From Methanosarcina sp. 2.H.T.1A.6 (GTDB lineage: Archaea; Halobacteriota; Methanosarcinia; Methanosarcinales; Methanosarcinaceae), in assembly GCF_000979455.1 (NCBI RefSeq), contig NZ_JJOY01000042.1, positions 1 through 64,000 on the forward strand: a stretch of DNA of 64,000 nt, read 5' to 3'. Below the pieces are notes generated by a model. The model searched no databases. It saw only the letters and a list, made by a program, of their open reading frames with translations, and was not told the DNA's origin. Of the stretch, positions 1 through 8,076 are shown one piece after another. The translations under genes and the position numbers were made by a program. Every line of letters starts with the position of its first letter. The first letter of the stretch is position 1.

Positions 1-186
1 CCAGCAGATGAAGCAGAAGACTGCCCCGAAGTTGTAGAAACTCCAGCAGATGAAGCAGAAGACTGCCCCGAAGTTGTAGAAACTCCAGCAGATGAAGCAG
101 AAGACTGCCCGGAAGTTGTAGAAACCCCAGCAGATGAAGCAGAAGACTGCCCGGAAGTTGCAGAAACCCCAGCAAAAGAATGTTAA
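1..186 (+). CDS. C-terminal end of a protein built of acidic 14-residue repeats (partial)
   Basis: The reading frame is open from base 1 to the TAA at 184-186, so only the last 61 residues are visible. They consist of four near-identical copies of a 14-residue unit (PADEAEDCPEVVET, 42 nt each), followed by PAKEC and the stop. The last unit has VAET in place of VVET. Each unit carries one cysteine and six acidic residues, and the protein ends in Cys. The high DNA identity between units suggests recent slippage or unequal exchange. No catalytic domain is visible, so the function cannot be named. The tail may be a surface-exposed or metal-binding spacer, but that is inference. The N-terminus lies outside the window. 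Confidence 0.8.
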   Translation, partial: PADEAEDCPEVVETPADEAEDCPEVVETPADEAEDCPEVVETPADEAEDCPEVAETPAKEC

Positions 187-271
187 TAAGAAAATCTCTG
201 AACAGGTAAGCCCTGCAGATATTATACAAGACCATTGAATAAGTAGAATCAATTGGCCAGAAAATAACTTA

Positions 272-302
272 TGTGCCGGAGGGTTAGACATACTCTCCGC
301 AC
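272..302 (+). terminator. Possible terminator hairpin after the repeat protein
   Basis: GTGC-C-GGAG and CTCCGCAC pair around a loop of about 14 nt with one bulged C, followed by AAAAAGTT. It lies 86 nt after the stop at 186. There is no strong T-run, so terminator activity is uncertain. Confidence 0.35.
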
Positions 303-776
303 AAAAAGTTAAAATGCAACCATTGGATGCAACTATTTTCCAGATAACTTTTTTAACATTTTTAATAGTAAATTTACCTGATTTTTGGATATCTCAAAAC
401 TCGTTGACTCTCCTTTGCATAGATTTCCTTAATTAGGCGATTGAAACTCGGCTTTCGGTGTCCTCTGCGGTTCCTTGATATAGCGCTTGATGGCATACGC
501 GGTCACATTCCAACGGATCGATAGAACTAAAGGAACAAAAAGAAAAGCCGGCGAGAGTTCACTTCGTCCCCTACCTGCAAGGAGGAGTATTCGTGGCCCT
601 CCACCCCTTCGAAGTAATTAAACCTGAAGAAAGCCAGAGTAAAGAATCAAACTGCAATATTTTTCTTCCGCGAATTTCCGAAATAATATGCGCTATCGAT
701 TTATATTAGCTGCAATTATGTATTATAGTAGATGAAACATATCGCTAGCAGCTATTCTTTTTAGTCATTATACTTT

Positions 777-794
777 TGATCACTCCAGTGATCA
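777..794. promoter_or_regulatory. Perfect inverted repeat upstream of moaA (candidate operator)
   Basis: TGATCACT and AGTGATCA form perfect 8-bp arms separated by CC, 58 nt upstream of the moaA ATG. Dyads of this size near an archaeal promoter are typical of dimeric regulator sites. The regulator is unknown. Confidence 0.4.
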
Positions 795-852
795 GATTAA
801 GATTCTACCGAAAAATATTATTACCTCGATTATATAAATCCGCCGAGGAAAT

Positions 853-1869
853 ATGAAGGACAACAATTCAGGGAAAAATTCCCTGCTTCCGAAAGAAAAA
901 GAAGAAAAAATCCTGGTTGACCCTTACGGGCGCAAAGTAACCGGGCTTCGCATATCCATAACGGAAAGGTGCAACCTTGCCTGCATGTACTGCCATAATG
1001 AAGGAGCAGACTGCTGCACCTGCGGCCCTTTAGGGCACGAGATGAGCCCGGAACTTATCTGCGGGATTGTCAGGGAAGCAGAAAAATTCGGAGTCCGCAA
1101 AGTAAAGTTCTCAGGGGGGGAACCTCTTTTCAGAAAGGACTTTGAAGAAATCCTTGCCTGTCTCCCCTCCCTTAAAGAAGTCTCGGCAACCACAAACGGC
1201 ATCCTGCTTGAAAAGCGTGCAAAAACCCTGAAAGCTGCAGGCCTGGACAGGATAAATGTGAGCCTGGACTCTCTTGTCCCAGAAAAATACGAAGCGATTA
1301 CCGGAGCTCCTAAGGGCTCTCTTGAGAAAGTAATAAAAGGTATCGACAGCGCAGTTGAAGCTGGACTGACACCGGTAAAGCTGAACATGGTGCTCCTGAA
1401 AGGCATAAACGACAATGAGATCGATGCAATGATGGATTTTATCCGTCCTTATGAAGGAAATGTTATCCTGCAGCTTATTGAGCTCATGAATATCGATCCA
1501 GGGCTTTCAAAGTATACTATTGACTCAAAAGCCCTCGAAAAAAGCCTTGAAGAACGGGCAAGCGAGGTAAGAGTCCGGCACCTGCACCACCGGAAAAAAT
1601 ATATTATCGATGGAGTGGAAGTGGAATTTGTGCGGCCAATGGACAACTCGGAGTTCTGCGCCCACTGCAGCAGGCTAAGGATTACAGCCGATGGAAAGTT
1701 CAAGCCCTGCCTGCTTGTACATGATAACCTTGTTGATGCCCGGGAAGCAAAGAGCCCCGAAGAGATCGAAAAACTTCTCAGGCTTGCAGTAAGCCGGAGG
1801 AAACCTTACTGTACTCCTGCAATAGGGATCGAAATAAGGAAAAAGACAAAAGAAAACATAAAAAAGTAG
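853..1869 (+). CDS. moaA: GTP 3',8-cyclase MoaA (molybdopterin/tungstopterin cofactor synthesis)
   Basis: MoaA is a radical SAM enzyme that converts GTP to 3',8-cyclo-dihydro-GTP, the first step of molybdopterin synthesis. In methanogens the cofactor serves Mo/W formylmethanofuran dehydrogenase. The N-terminal cluster motif CNLACMYC is at about residues 41-48, followed by the SGGEPL motif (about 87-92) and TTNG. The second, C-terminal Fe-S motif is present: CAHC at about 270, with a further Cys in KPCLL. The ATG at 853 has a GAGGAA Shine-Dalgarno sequence 3-8 nt upstream. At 338 residues it is the usual length. It is followed after 44 nt by a small ORF with its own strong ribosome site, probably in the same transcript. 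Confidence 0.95.
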   Translation: MKDNNSGKNSLLPKEKEEKILVDPYGRKVTGLRISITERCNLACMYCHNEGADCCTCGPLGHEMSPELICGIVREAEKFGVRKVKFSGGEPLFRKDFEEILACLPSLKEVSATTNGILLEKRAKTLKAAGLDRINVSLDSLVPEKYEAITGAPKGSLEKVIKGIDSAVEAGLTPVKLNMVLLKGINDNEIDAMMDFIRPYEGNVILQLIELMNIDPGLSKYTIDSKALEKSLEERASEVRVRHLHHRKKYIIDGVEVEFVRPMDNSEFCAHCSRLRITADGKFKPCLLVHDNLVDAREAKSPEEIEKLLRLAVSRRKPYCTPAIGIEIRKKTKENIKK

Positions 1870-1913
1870 ATGAAAGAAAAGAAGAAAAATCTGGAAAATA
1901 AGGAGGAGAAAAA

Positions 1914-2066
1914 GTGAAAATTGAACTTTCAGTAGATGACAGAAAAATTCCCACGAACGAGTTTGTCCAGAAAATCTTAGGAAACGTGATCAAAGCGATG
2001 GTTGAGTCACTCCACACTATTGACGACGAATGGAAGGAAATATCCATAAAAGTAGAAAAGGAATAA
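1914..2066 (+). CDS. Small conserved-looking ORF (50 aa) behind moaA
   Basis: A GTG at 1914 follows a very strong Shine-Dalgarno sequence (AGGAGGAG, 1901-1908) and opens a 50-residue frame ending with TAA at 2064-2066. The protein begins VKIELSVDDRKIPTNEF and ends WKEISIKVEKE. It is mixed alpha/beta-looking with no cysteines, signal peptide or membrane segment. It sits 44 nt after moaA, so co-transcription and some link to pterin cofactor synthesis are possible, but no family is recognised and no function is claimed. The ribosome site and codon use support it as a real gene. Confidence 0.65.
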   Translation: MKIELSVDDRKIPTNEFVQKILGNVIKAMVESLHTIDDEWKEISIKVEKE

Positions 2067-2070
2067 AACA

Positions 2071-2160
2071 AAAAGGGGAAAAAGAATAAAACAAAAAACA
2101 AAAAGGGGAAAAAGAATAAAATAAAAAGCAAAACAGGGAAAAAGAATAAAATAAAAGAAT
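2071..2160. repeat. Three tandem 30-nt A/G-rich units
   Basis: Units of 30 nt beginning AAAAGGGGAAAAAGAATAAA occur at 2071, 2101 and 2131 with few differences. They follow the small ORF directly and are unrelated in sequence to the other intergenic repeats of the window. Confidence 0.8.
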
Positions 2161-2297
2161 AAAACGGGGCTTCCGGCTGAAAGGGGAAAAACAGTATTTT
2201 CTCCGGAAAGATCTTATCCTTCTTTTTTAAAAGCTATTTTATTCTTTTTTCAGTGAGCCTTTCCTTCTGTTTCAGAGACTATTAAGGGCTCAAGGGC

Positions 2298-3101
2298 TCA
2301 GAGATATTTTTCGATCTCCGAAAATTCTATTCTTGCCGTTGAGTCCAGAGAGATAGGAGTTATTGAAACGTGCCCTTTCTGCATGATAGCGTGCACATCC
2401 GTCCCTTCTTCTTCTTCGCGGATAAGGTCTCCTGCAATCCAGTAATACGGCCTGCCCCTGGGGTCACGCCGCTCTTCCACGTCAGTTTTGAAGACCTTCC
2501 GCGCAAGGCGGGTTATTTCTATGGGGGTGTCTTCTTCGGCATGGTAGGGAATGTTGATGTTTAAAAGATCCACATTTTCAGGCATGCCGTACCTGAGGAC
2601 GTTTCGAGCCACTCTGTTTACGATTTTGATCCCGGCTTCGAAGCGTTCTCTGTGATAGTCCCTGGGATCGTCGAATTTTTGCCCTTCGTCAAGCACCTGC
2701 ATGGAGGCGGCAATTGCCGGAACGCCATAGCTTGCAGCTTCAAGGGCTCCTCCGATAGTCCCTGAGGTGGTGATCGTATCCGTGCTGATGTTCTCTCCAA
2801 TGTTAAAGCCCGAGAGCACCAGGTCTGGCATTTGTTTGAGGATGGTAAAGATGCCCAGAATTACAGAATCCGTTGGAGTCCCACCCACAGCATAAGCAGG
2901 TGCGCCTCCTACATCGGTTTTTGTAATCCGGAGGGGTTCAAAGATAGAAATCGAACGTCCGACCCCGCTCTGCTGGACAGAAGGAGCCGAAATCGTAACT
3001 TCCCCCAGGTCCGAAACACTGTCAAAGGCAGCTTTCAGGCCAGTCGAATAAACACCATCATCATTTGTAACAAGAATTTTTGGGACCATTAGCGTTCCCA
3101 T
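2298..3101 (-). CDS. surE: 5'-nucleotidase SurE
   Basis: SurE is a metal-dependent phosphatase that removes the phosphate from nucleoside 5'-monophosphates and acts in the cytoplasm. The family signatures are clear: VTNDDGVYS with the paired metal-binding aspartates near the N-terminus, SGFNIGEN (the family SGPN motif) around residue 98, and SGTIGGALEA around residue 113. The length (about 265 residues) is normal. The frame can start at 3101 (MGTLMVPKIL) or at 3089 (MVPKIL). Neither has a strong ribosome site, and the family usually begins only a few residues before the ILVTNDDG strand, which slightly favours 3089. It is convergent with moaA and apparently monocistronic. Confidence 0.93.
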   Translation of the reverse strand: MGTLMVPKILVTNDDGVYSTGLKAAFDSVSDLGEVTISAPSVQQSGVGRSISIFEPLRITKTDVGGAPAYAVGGTPTDSVILGIFTILKQMPDLVLSGFNIGENISTDTITTSGTIGGALEAASYGVPAIAASMQVLDEGQKFDDPRDYHRERFEAGIKIVNRVARNVLRYGMPENVDLLNINIPYHAEEDTPIEITRLARKVFKTDVEERRDPRGRPYYWIAGDLIREEEEGTDVHAIMQKGHVSITPISLDSTARIEFSEIEKYL

Positions 3102-3603
3102 AAGTTTCCGGCTAATTTAAAATTTATGGAAAATAGCTGCATATGGAAGAACAGGCATCCCTATCGGATGACAAAGCCTAAAAAGTGACAAGGGGAAAGA
3201 AATAAAACGAGAGAGTGAAATTAAAAACAAAAAAATGCAACGGCAAAAGTGCCGAAGCAAAAAATAAATCACAGAGCTGTTTGTTTAGCATTTGCTGAGC
3301 CCTGGTTCTTTTTGGACTGAGAAGGTTTATTTTTGATTTGAGAATGCTTCCTTTTATGGCTATTAACCGGTAATTTTAACTCCGATTAGCTTTAACCTGA
3401 GGATTTTTGAAACAGGCGGGGTATTAGAGTAGGGTGTCTGATCCACCCTATGTAGATTGTTTCAACCCCAGGCGTTTTGAAGCCATGCTTGAAGCAAAGC
3501 CTCCTTTTCTAAGGATGCTACTTACACAGTTATGAAACGGAACCTGACAGACCTGAGCTTTGAAAAAGCATTTTGCCTTAACGTTTGGGGCCTCAGATTT
3601 GCG

Positions 3604-3661
3604 GTTCTCATTTTCGTTCTCATTTTCGTTCTCATTTTCGTTCTCGTTTCGTTCTCGTTTC
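3604..3661. repeat. Short tandem repeat, 12-nt units
   Basis: GTTCTCATTTTC occurs three times in a row (3604, 3616, 3628) followed by two 11-nt variants GTTCTCGTTTC. On the minus strand this reads as alternating Asn-Glu codons in a spurious frame. Confidence 0.85.
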
Positions 3662-4082
3662 ATATGAGTACGGTTGAGCTGCATAAGTCCTGCCATAACA
3701 AAAGCGGCAGCCGTCTGTCTGCTTTAACTGACCACTGGTGCCCCACAGGGTTCCCCTTAACTGTAGTCCGGAAACATTTCGTTTCAGTAGAAAGCAGATT
3801 TTTCAATTCAAACTCGAAAGGAGGCAAACCTGCAGTACCATATTAACTGCGGTTTTAAAGTACAGTTTTAACACACAGTTCAAAATATATTTTGAACCGT
3901 GTATTCATACAGGTGATAAACAGTTAAAGAAAACATTATCACCTTTATTGTTAGAAACTCCAGACTATGGACCCATTCCGCGATCTCCATAATCGTTTCC
4001 GTTTGTAAACTTTTCTCTTCTATTACGGTTTTTATGATTTCTTTTAAACTTTTTAATAGCATTTTTACCATAACCCCACTGA

Positions 4083-4260
4083 TAATGTATTCTATCAGAC
4101 GTTAACTCAAAGCACTCTCTGTTTGAAAATGCCCGGTGTATAACGTATTCTACCCAACTCTATCTCAAAAAGGAGCCTTCTGTTCGAAGGCACCCTGCGT
4201 AGTATACACTATCCGACGTAATCTCAAAGAGGCATCCCCATATTGAAAATGCCATAGTTT
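4083..4260. repeat. Three degenerate tandem units of about 60 bp
   Basis: Similar stretches begin near 4083, 4141 and 4200. Each carries a TA-rich start with a TATTCTA or ACTATC-like block, then a (C/A)GACG or equivalent, ATCTCAAAnA/AACTCAAAG, a C/T-rich centre, and TTGAAAATGCC or TTCGAAGGCACC. Spacing is 58-60 nt. They are too diverged and too directly abutting to be a CRISPR. Confidence 0.55.
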
Positions 4261-4797
4261 ACCCCACCGACTCTAGCTTTAGAAGCTTGTGATATTAAAA
4301 GTTGTTGAGCTTGTATAAGAGAATTTTATATGACAACTCAAATAATATCCAGACCCTCCAATGAACCTTTCAGGCATCAAGCATGAAAAAAAAGCTGAAT
4401 ATTAATAGCAAAAGAGGAAAGGCCACGAAAACGGAGCATAGCTTATAAACCCGGGATCGAAAACAGAAGACGCTGACGGAGATTTATTCTTTACCTCCAT
4501 TTATCGTGCAAAGCGAAATTTAAGTGCAAATCCGGCTGAGGACAAAATAAGGTAAAAGAAAAGTACACCGACATCTGCGGAAAGTCCATTATAGAGTAGA
4601 AAAGTATATAAACAGTGTTTAAAAATATATAATATGTCATTATGTAGGGAGATTTATAAGACTCGTAATATGAACTGACCGAGAAGATCGGTTTTATGCC
4701 TGGACCCTGAAATACAGTTTAATTTGATCCAAAACCGACAGCATAAATGTAATAATATTTCGTACTGTGATTGATGACTTTTGTTTAAAAGATATAC

Positions 4798-5835
4798 ATG
4801 ATGTCGGAAAATCTGCTGAAAAACAGAGCTGGACTTGCCCCACTAATAGGAACAGCTCTTATGCTTGCTATTGTTTTTTTGATTGTGGCTCTTATAGCAT
4901 CTGCTTTTTTTGCTGGAAATAATCCGGATAATTTAGATCCGGCCCCGCTTGCAGACCTCAGGGTTTATGAATATAACACCAGTACGCTGAAAATAGAGCA
5001 TCGTGGGGGCGACCCTATAGATTTCAGTAACTCAACGACTTCCGTAATCCTTGATATGGCCGGAAAGAATAACCTCCTTGAGGCTTCAAACCTTGAAGTT
5101 TTGAAGGTCGGTGATACTAAGCTACTGCCTCTGAAGGATAGGAAAGGAAATTTGATACCCATAAACGCCGGAGACTTCGCAACTTTTAAGGTCATTGATC
5201 TCAGGACTAAAAAACCTGTTTTTATCCAGAATATCAGGTTCATGAATGGGATTGATACGGAATATCAGCCAGGGAATGATACGGAATATCAGCCAGGGAA
5301 TGATACGGAATATCAGCCAGGGAATGATACGGAATATCAGCCAGGGAATGATACGAAATACAAGCCAGGGATTGTTGGTTACTATTACCAGGGGACGCAT
5401 TTCAATGGCCCCGCAGTTAAACATACTGATTCCAGACTGAAGTTTGCAGAAAATACATATTTAGCCGCCAGTATTCATGGCAGCGACATCCAAAACTGGC
5501 CTTATGGTATCCTGAATACGCTGGATACTTTCAGTGTCGTTTATGAAGGCTTCATCAAAATAGAGCAGAATTCCAGTTATACATTTTATCTGACTTCAGA
5601 TGATTGGGCACAGCTTTATATTGACGGCACAACTGTCATTAAAGAACCGAGCTCTTCAGCAAGGCATCCCATAACCACAAAAACAGGAACAATATATCTC
5701 CCTGCCGGTTATCATAAGATAAGAGTTGAAATGCGAGAGTATCAAGGGACCTCCATTCTGTTCCTTGAATGGTCTTCGGAATCCTTTTCAAAGTGCTTTG
5801 TTGACAGCCTTTACCATACGGCTTCTCCCAACTAA
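4798..5835 (+). CDS. Pilin-like secreted protein with a PA14-type domain
   Basis: The N-terminus (KNRAGLAPLIGTALMLAIVF, about residues 8-27) is the short charged leader plus hydrophobic helix of archaeal type IV pilin-like proteins, so export through the pilin pathway and membrane anchoring are expected. Residues about 50-145 are an uncharacterised beta-rich segment. Residues 153-191 are five copies of an 8-residue unit (NDTEYQPG). From about residue 192 (GYYYQGTHFNGPAV) to the end is a PA14-like beta-barrel, including the DDWAQLYIDG and LPAGYHKIRVEM strands typical of that family. PA14 domains often bind glycans. A role in adhesion or cell-surface binding is inference. No Shine-Dalgarno sequence precedes the two ATGs at 4798 and 4801. 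Confidence 0.8.
   Translation: MMSENLLKNRAGLAPLIGTALMLAIVFLIVALIASAFFAGNNPDNLDPAPLADLRVYEYNTSTLKIEHRGGDPIDFSNSTTSVILDMAGKNNLLEASNLEVLKVGDTKLLPLKDRKGNLIPINAGDFATFKVIDLRTKKPVFIQNIRFMNGIDTEYQPGNDTEYQPGNDTEYQPGNDTEYQPGNDTKYKPGIVGYYYQGTHFNGPAVKHTDSRLKFAENTYLAASIHGSDIQNWPYGILNTLDTFSVVYEGFIKIEQNSSYTFYLTSDDWAQLYIDGTTVIKEPSSSARHPITTKTGTIYLPAGYHKIRVEMREYQGTSILFLEWSSESFSKCFVDSLYHTASPN
5254..5373 (+). repeat. In-frame 24-nt tandem repeats inside the PA14 protein
   Basis: GATACGGAATATCAGCCAGG-GAAT is repeated four times without change (5254, 5278, 5302, 5326), and a fifth diverged copy starts at 5350. It encodes the linker between the N-terminal part and the PA14 domain. Perfect DNA identity suggests a recently expanded and possibly length-variable tract. 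Confidence 0.95.
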
Positions 5836-6047
5836 TTCAGAATAAAGCAAGTCCTGCCGAATTTTTACAACTTTATTGTTATTTTTCTGCCGGACTCCCC
5901 GGAAAATCCGACTCAACCTTTTCAACAACCCACCCCAGAGCAGTGCAAATTTAATATAATGATTCCCTTTATCCATCTAATATTTCGGACAAATCAAGAA
6001 TTTACAATTACCCTATATCCCCCAATCAATTTCACGAGGATTATAAA

Positions 6048-7880
6048 ATGGACAAGTACGAGAAGGTATTCGAGCTGGCAAAGCGCCGCGGCTTTTTGTG
6101 GAACTCTTTTGAGCTGTATGGCGGAAGCCGTGGGTTTTATGATTACGGGCCTCTCGGGAGCACGTTAAAGAGGCGGATTGAGCAGATCTGGAGAGAGTTT
6201 TACGTCATCCAGGAAGGGCATATGGAAATCGAATGCCCGACCATAGGAATTGAGGATGTTTTTGTCGCATCCGGGCACGTGGGCGGCTTTTCAGACCCCC
6301 TCTGCGAATGCAAAAAATGCGGGGAAGCATTCAGGGCTGACCACCTTGTGGAAAACGTAATGAATGCGGCAGGAACCCTGAGTGCAGAACAGCTCACGCA
6401 GGTCATTAAAGAAAAAGGGATCACCTGTCCTGAATGCGGCGGAGAATTCAACGACGCCTATGAGTTTAACCTGATGTTCAAGACCACAATCGGACCCGGC
6501 ACCGGAAGGCAGGGTTACCTCAGGCCGGAAACGGCGCAGGGGATGTTTGTGGACTTCCAGAGGTTGTCCCGCTTCTACAGGGATAAGCTGCCTTTTGGAG
6601 CAGTACAGATCGGCAAGTCTTACAGGAACGAGATTGCGCCAAGGCAGGGCGTAATAAGGCTCAGGGAGTTCACGCAGGCCGAGTGTGAGATCTTCGTTGA
6701 CCCCAGGAACAAGAAACACCCCAACTTTGAGCGTTTTGCAGACAGGGAACTTAGTCTTTATTCGCAGGAGGCACAACAGAAGGGCGAACCATTCAGGATA
6801 ACCGTAAGAGAGGCCGTGGAAAAGGGAATCATTGCCCACGAGGTTCTGGGCTACAACATCGCGCTCACGAACGAGTTCCTGACAAAGGTAGGTATCGACC
6901 CTGCAAGACTAAGGTTCAGACAGCACCTGAAAGACGAGATGGCGCATTATGCAATCGACTGCTGGGATGCTGAAATCGAGACAGAACGCTTCGGCTGGGT
7001 AGAGATCGTGGGAATTGCCGACAGGACGGACTATGACCTTAAAGCCCATGCAAAAGTCAGCAAGACCGAGCTTTACGTTTATGTGGAATACGAAGAGCCC
7101 AAAATGGTGACCCGTTTTGTTGTAAAACCAAACATGGGAAAGCTCGGCCCGCTCTTCAAGGGCAAAGCAAAAGCCGTTGCAGATGCCTTAAAACAGCTTT
7201 CAGAAGCAGAGCTCTCGCTCTCAAAAGATCAAATCAAAGTCACCGTAGACGGGGAAGAACTGACAGTCAGCTCCGATGTGGTGGACTTTGCTGAGGAGAC
7301 CGTAAAAGTCAGCGGAGAAAACGTAATTCCTCACGTGATTGAGCCTTCCTATGGTATAGACAGGATCTTCTACGGCGTAATGGAACACGCCTTTGACGAA
7401 GAAAACGTTGCTCAGAAGGCAGCCGAATCCGGACTTAAAGGTGCAGGAGAAGCAGAAGAAACAGAAAATGAACCTGAAGCAGCAAAGGGTGAAGGAGAAG
7501 GTGAAGAGGAAGCCCGCCTTGTAATGCATTTCTCAAGCGCAGTCGCGCCTGTGCAGGTAGCAGTTCTTCCACTCCTGACCCGTAAAGAGCTTGCAGACCC
7601 TGCAAAAGAGATCATTGCAAAACTCAGGGAAAAGAGCCTGCTTGTCAATTATGACGACTCCGGGACCATCGGGCGCCGCTACAGGAGAAACGACGAAATC
7701 GGGACTCCTTACTCAGTTACCGTGGACTACGACACCCTTGAAGATGGGACCGTTACAATCAGGGACAGGGACGCCATGCGCCAGGTACGGGCTCCGATCG
7801 ACGGAATCGAAAACGTGCTCTACGAATTGATCTACAGGGGCAGAGATTTCGAATCCGCAGGCAAGCCTTTTAACTTCTAA
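6048..7880 (+). CDS. glyS: Glycyl-tRNA synthetase (archaeal/eukaryotic dimeric type)
   Basis: This class II enzyme attaches glycine to tRNA-Gly. The N-terminus RGFLWNSFELYGGSRGFYDYGPLG is typical. Two CxxC pairs (CKKC near residue 88 and CPEC near residue 127) flank an insertion. Motif 2 is SYRNEIAPRQGVIRLREFTQ (about 197-216) and motif 3 is PSYGIDRIFYG (about 434-444). The anticodon-binding domain begins at VAPVQVAVLPLL (about 502). A Glu/Gly-rich insert at about 466-489 separates the catalytic and C-terminal parts and makes the protein (610 aa) longer than many archaeal homologues. The ATG at 6048 has GAGGAT about 7 nt upstream. It is a stand-alone gene. Confidence 0.96.
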   Translation: MDKYEKVFELAKRRGFLWNSFELYGGSRGFYDYGPLGSTLKRRIEQIWREFYVIQEGHMEIECPTIGIEDVFVASGHVGGFSDPLCECKKCGEAFRADHLVENVMNAAGTLSAEQLTQVIKEKGITCPECGGEFNDAYEFNLMFKTTIGPGTGRQGYLRPETAQGMFVDFQRLSRFYRDKLPFGAVQIGKSYRNEIAPRQGVIRLREFTQAECEIFVDPRNKKHPNFERFADRELSLYSQEAQQKGEPFRITVREAVEKGIIAHEVLGYNIALTNEFLTKVGIDPARLRFRQHLKDEMAHYAIDCWDAEIETERFGWVEIVGIADRTDYDLKAHAKVSKTELYVYVEYEEPKMVTRFVVKPNMGKLGPLFKGKAKAVADALKQLSEAELSLSKDQIKVTVDGEELTVSSDVVDFAEETVKVSGENVIPHVIEPSYGIDRIFYGVMEHAFDEENVAQKAAESGLKGAGEAEETENEPEAAKGEGEGEEEARLVMHFSSAVAPVQVAVLPLLTRKELADPAKEIIAKLREKSLLVNYDDSGTIGRRYRRNDEIGTPYSVTVDYDTLEDGTVTIRDRDAMRQVRAPIDGIENVLYELIYRGRDFESAGKPFNF

Positions 7881-8076
7881 AATAAAGGATACTGCAATTC
7901 CTGAGCTGCGGGCTGAGAAGCCTGCAGCAAAACTTTTATTTTTTATTACGGATTAATATTACTTTTTTAGAATTGAATTAAAGCTTTGAAATAAAAGAAC
8001 CTTGAAATGAAATAAGGCTGAAATGAAATAAGGCTGAAACAAAGATAAATCTGAAACAAAATAATCCTGACGCAAA

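Larger units (their letters stand above)
187..852. other. Intergenic region without a convincing gene
   Basis: This stretch separates the repeat protein from moaA. A frame open from 491 to 709 on the plus strand has no ATG, GTG or TTG near its beginning. It could be a decayed gene fragment, but I recognise no family. A hairpin at 272-302 and an inverted repeat at 777-794 are listed separately. Confidence 0.5.
3102..4797. other. 1.7-kb region without a supported gene
   Basis: No frame here has a convincing ribosome site, family match or codon pattern. A minus-strand frame near 3448-3696 and overlapping plus-strand frames near 3532-3992 are largely products of low-complexity repeats. The region holds a 12-nt repeat tract (3604-3661) and three degenerate 60-bp units (4083-4260), listed separately. 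The last 200 bp are AT-rich and probably hold the promoter of the next gene. Confidence 0.5.

Noticed and set aside
491-709. Open frame upstream of moaA as a gene
   Set aside because: No start codon, no ribosome site and no recognisable family; at best a decayed fragment.
3448-3696. Minus-strand frame with a run of Asn-Glu
   Set aside because: The Asn-Glu run is the translation of the 12-nt repeat; there is no ribosome site and no family resemblance.
4083-4260. Three spaced similar units as a CRISPR
   Set aside because: The units are degenerate over their whole length, with no conserved repeat and variable spacer, and there are no cas genes.
5959-6168. 69-residue plus-strand frame overlapping the glyS start
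   Set aside because: It is in a different frame from the clearly conserved GlyS N-terminus and has no features of its own.
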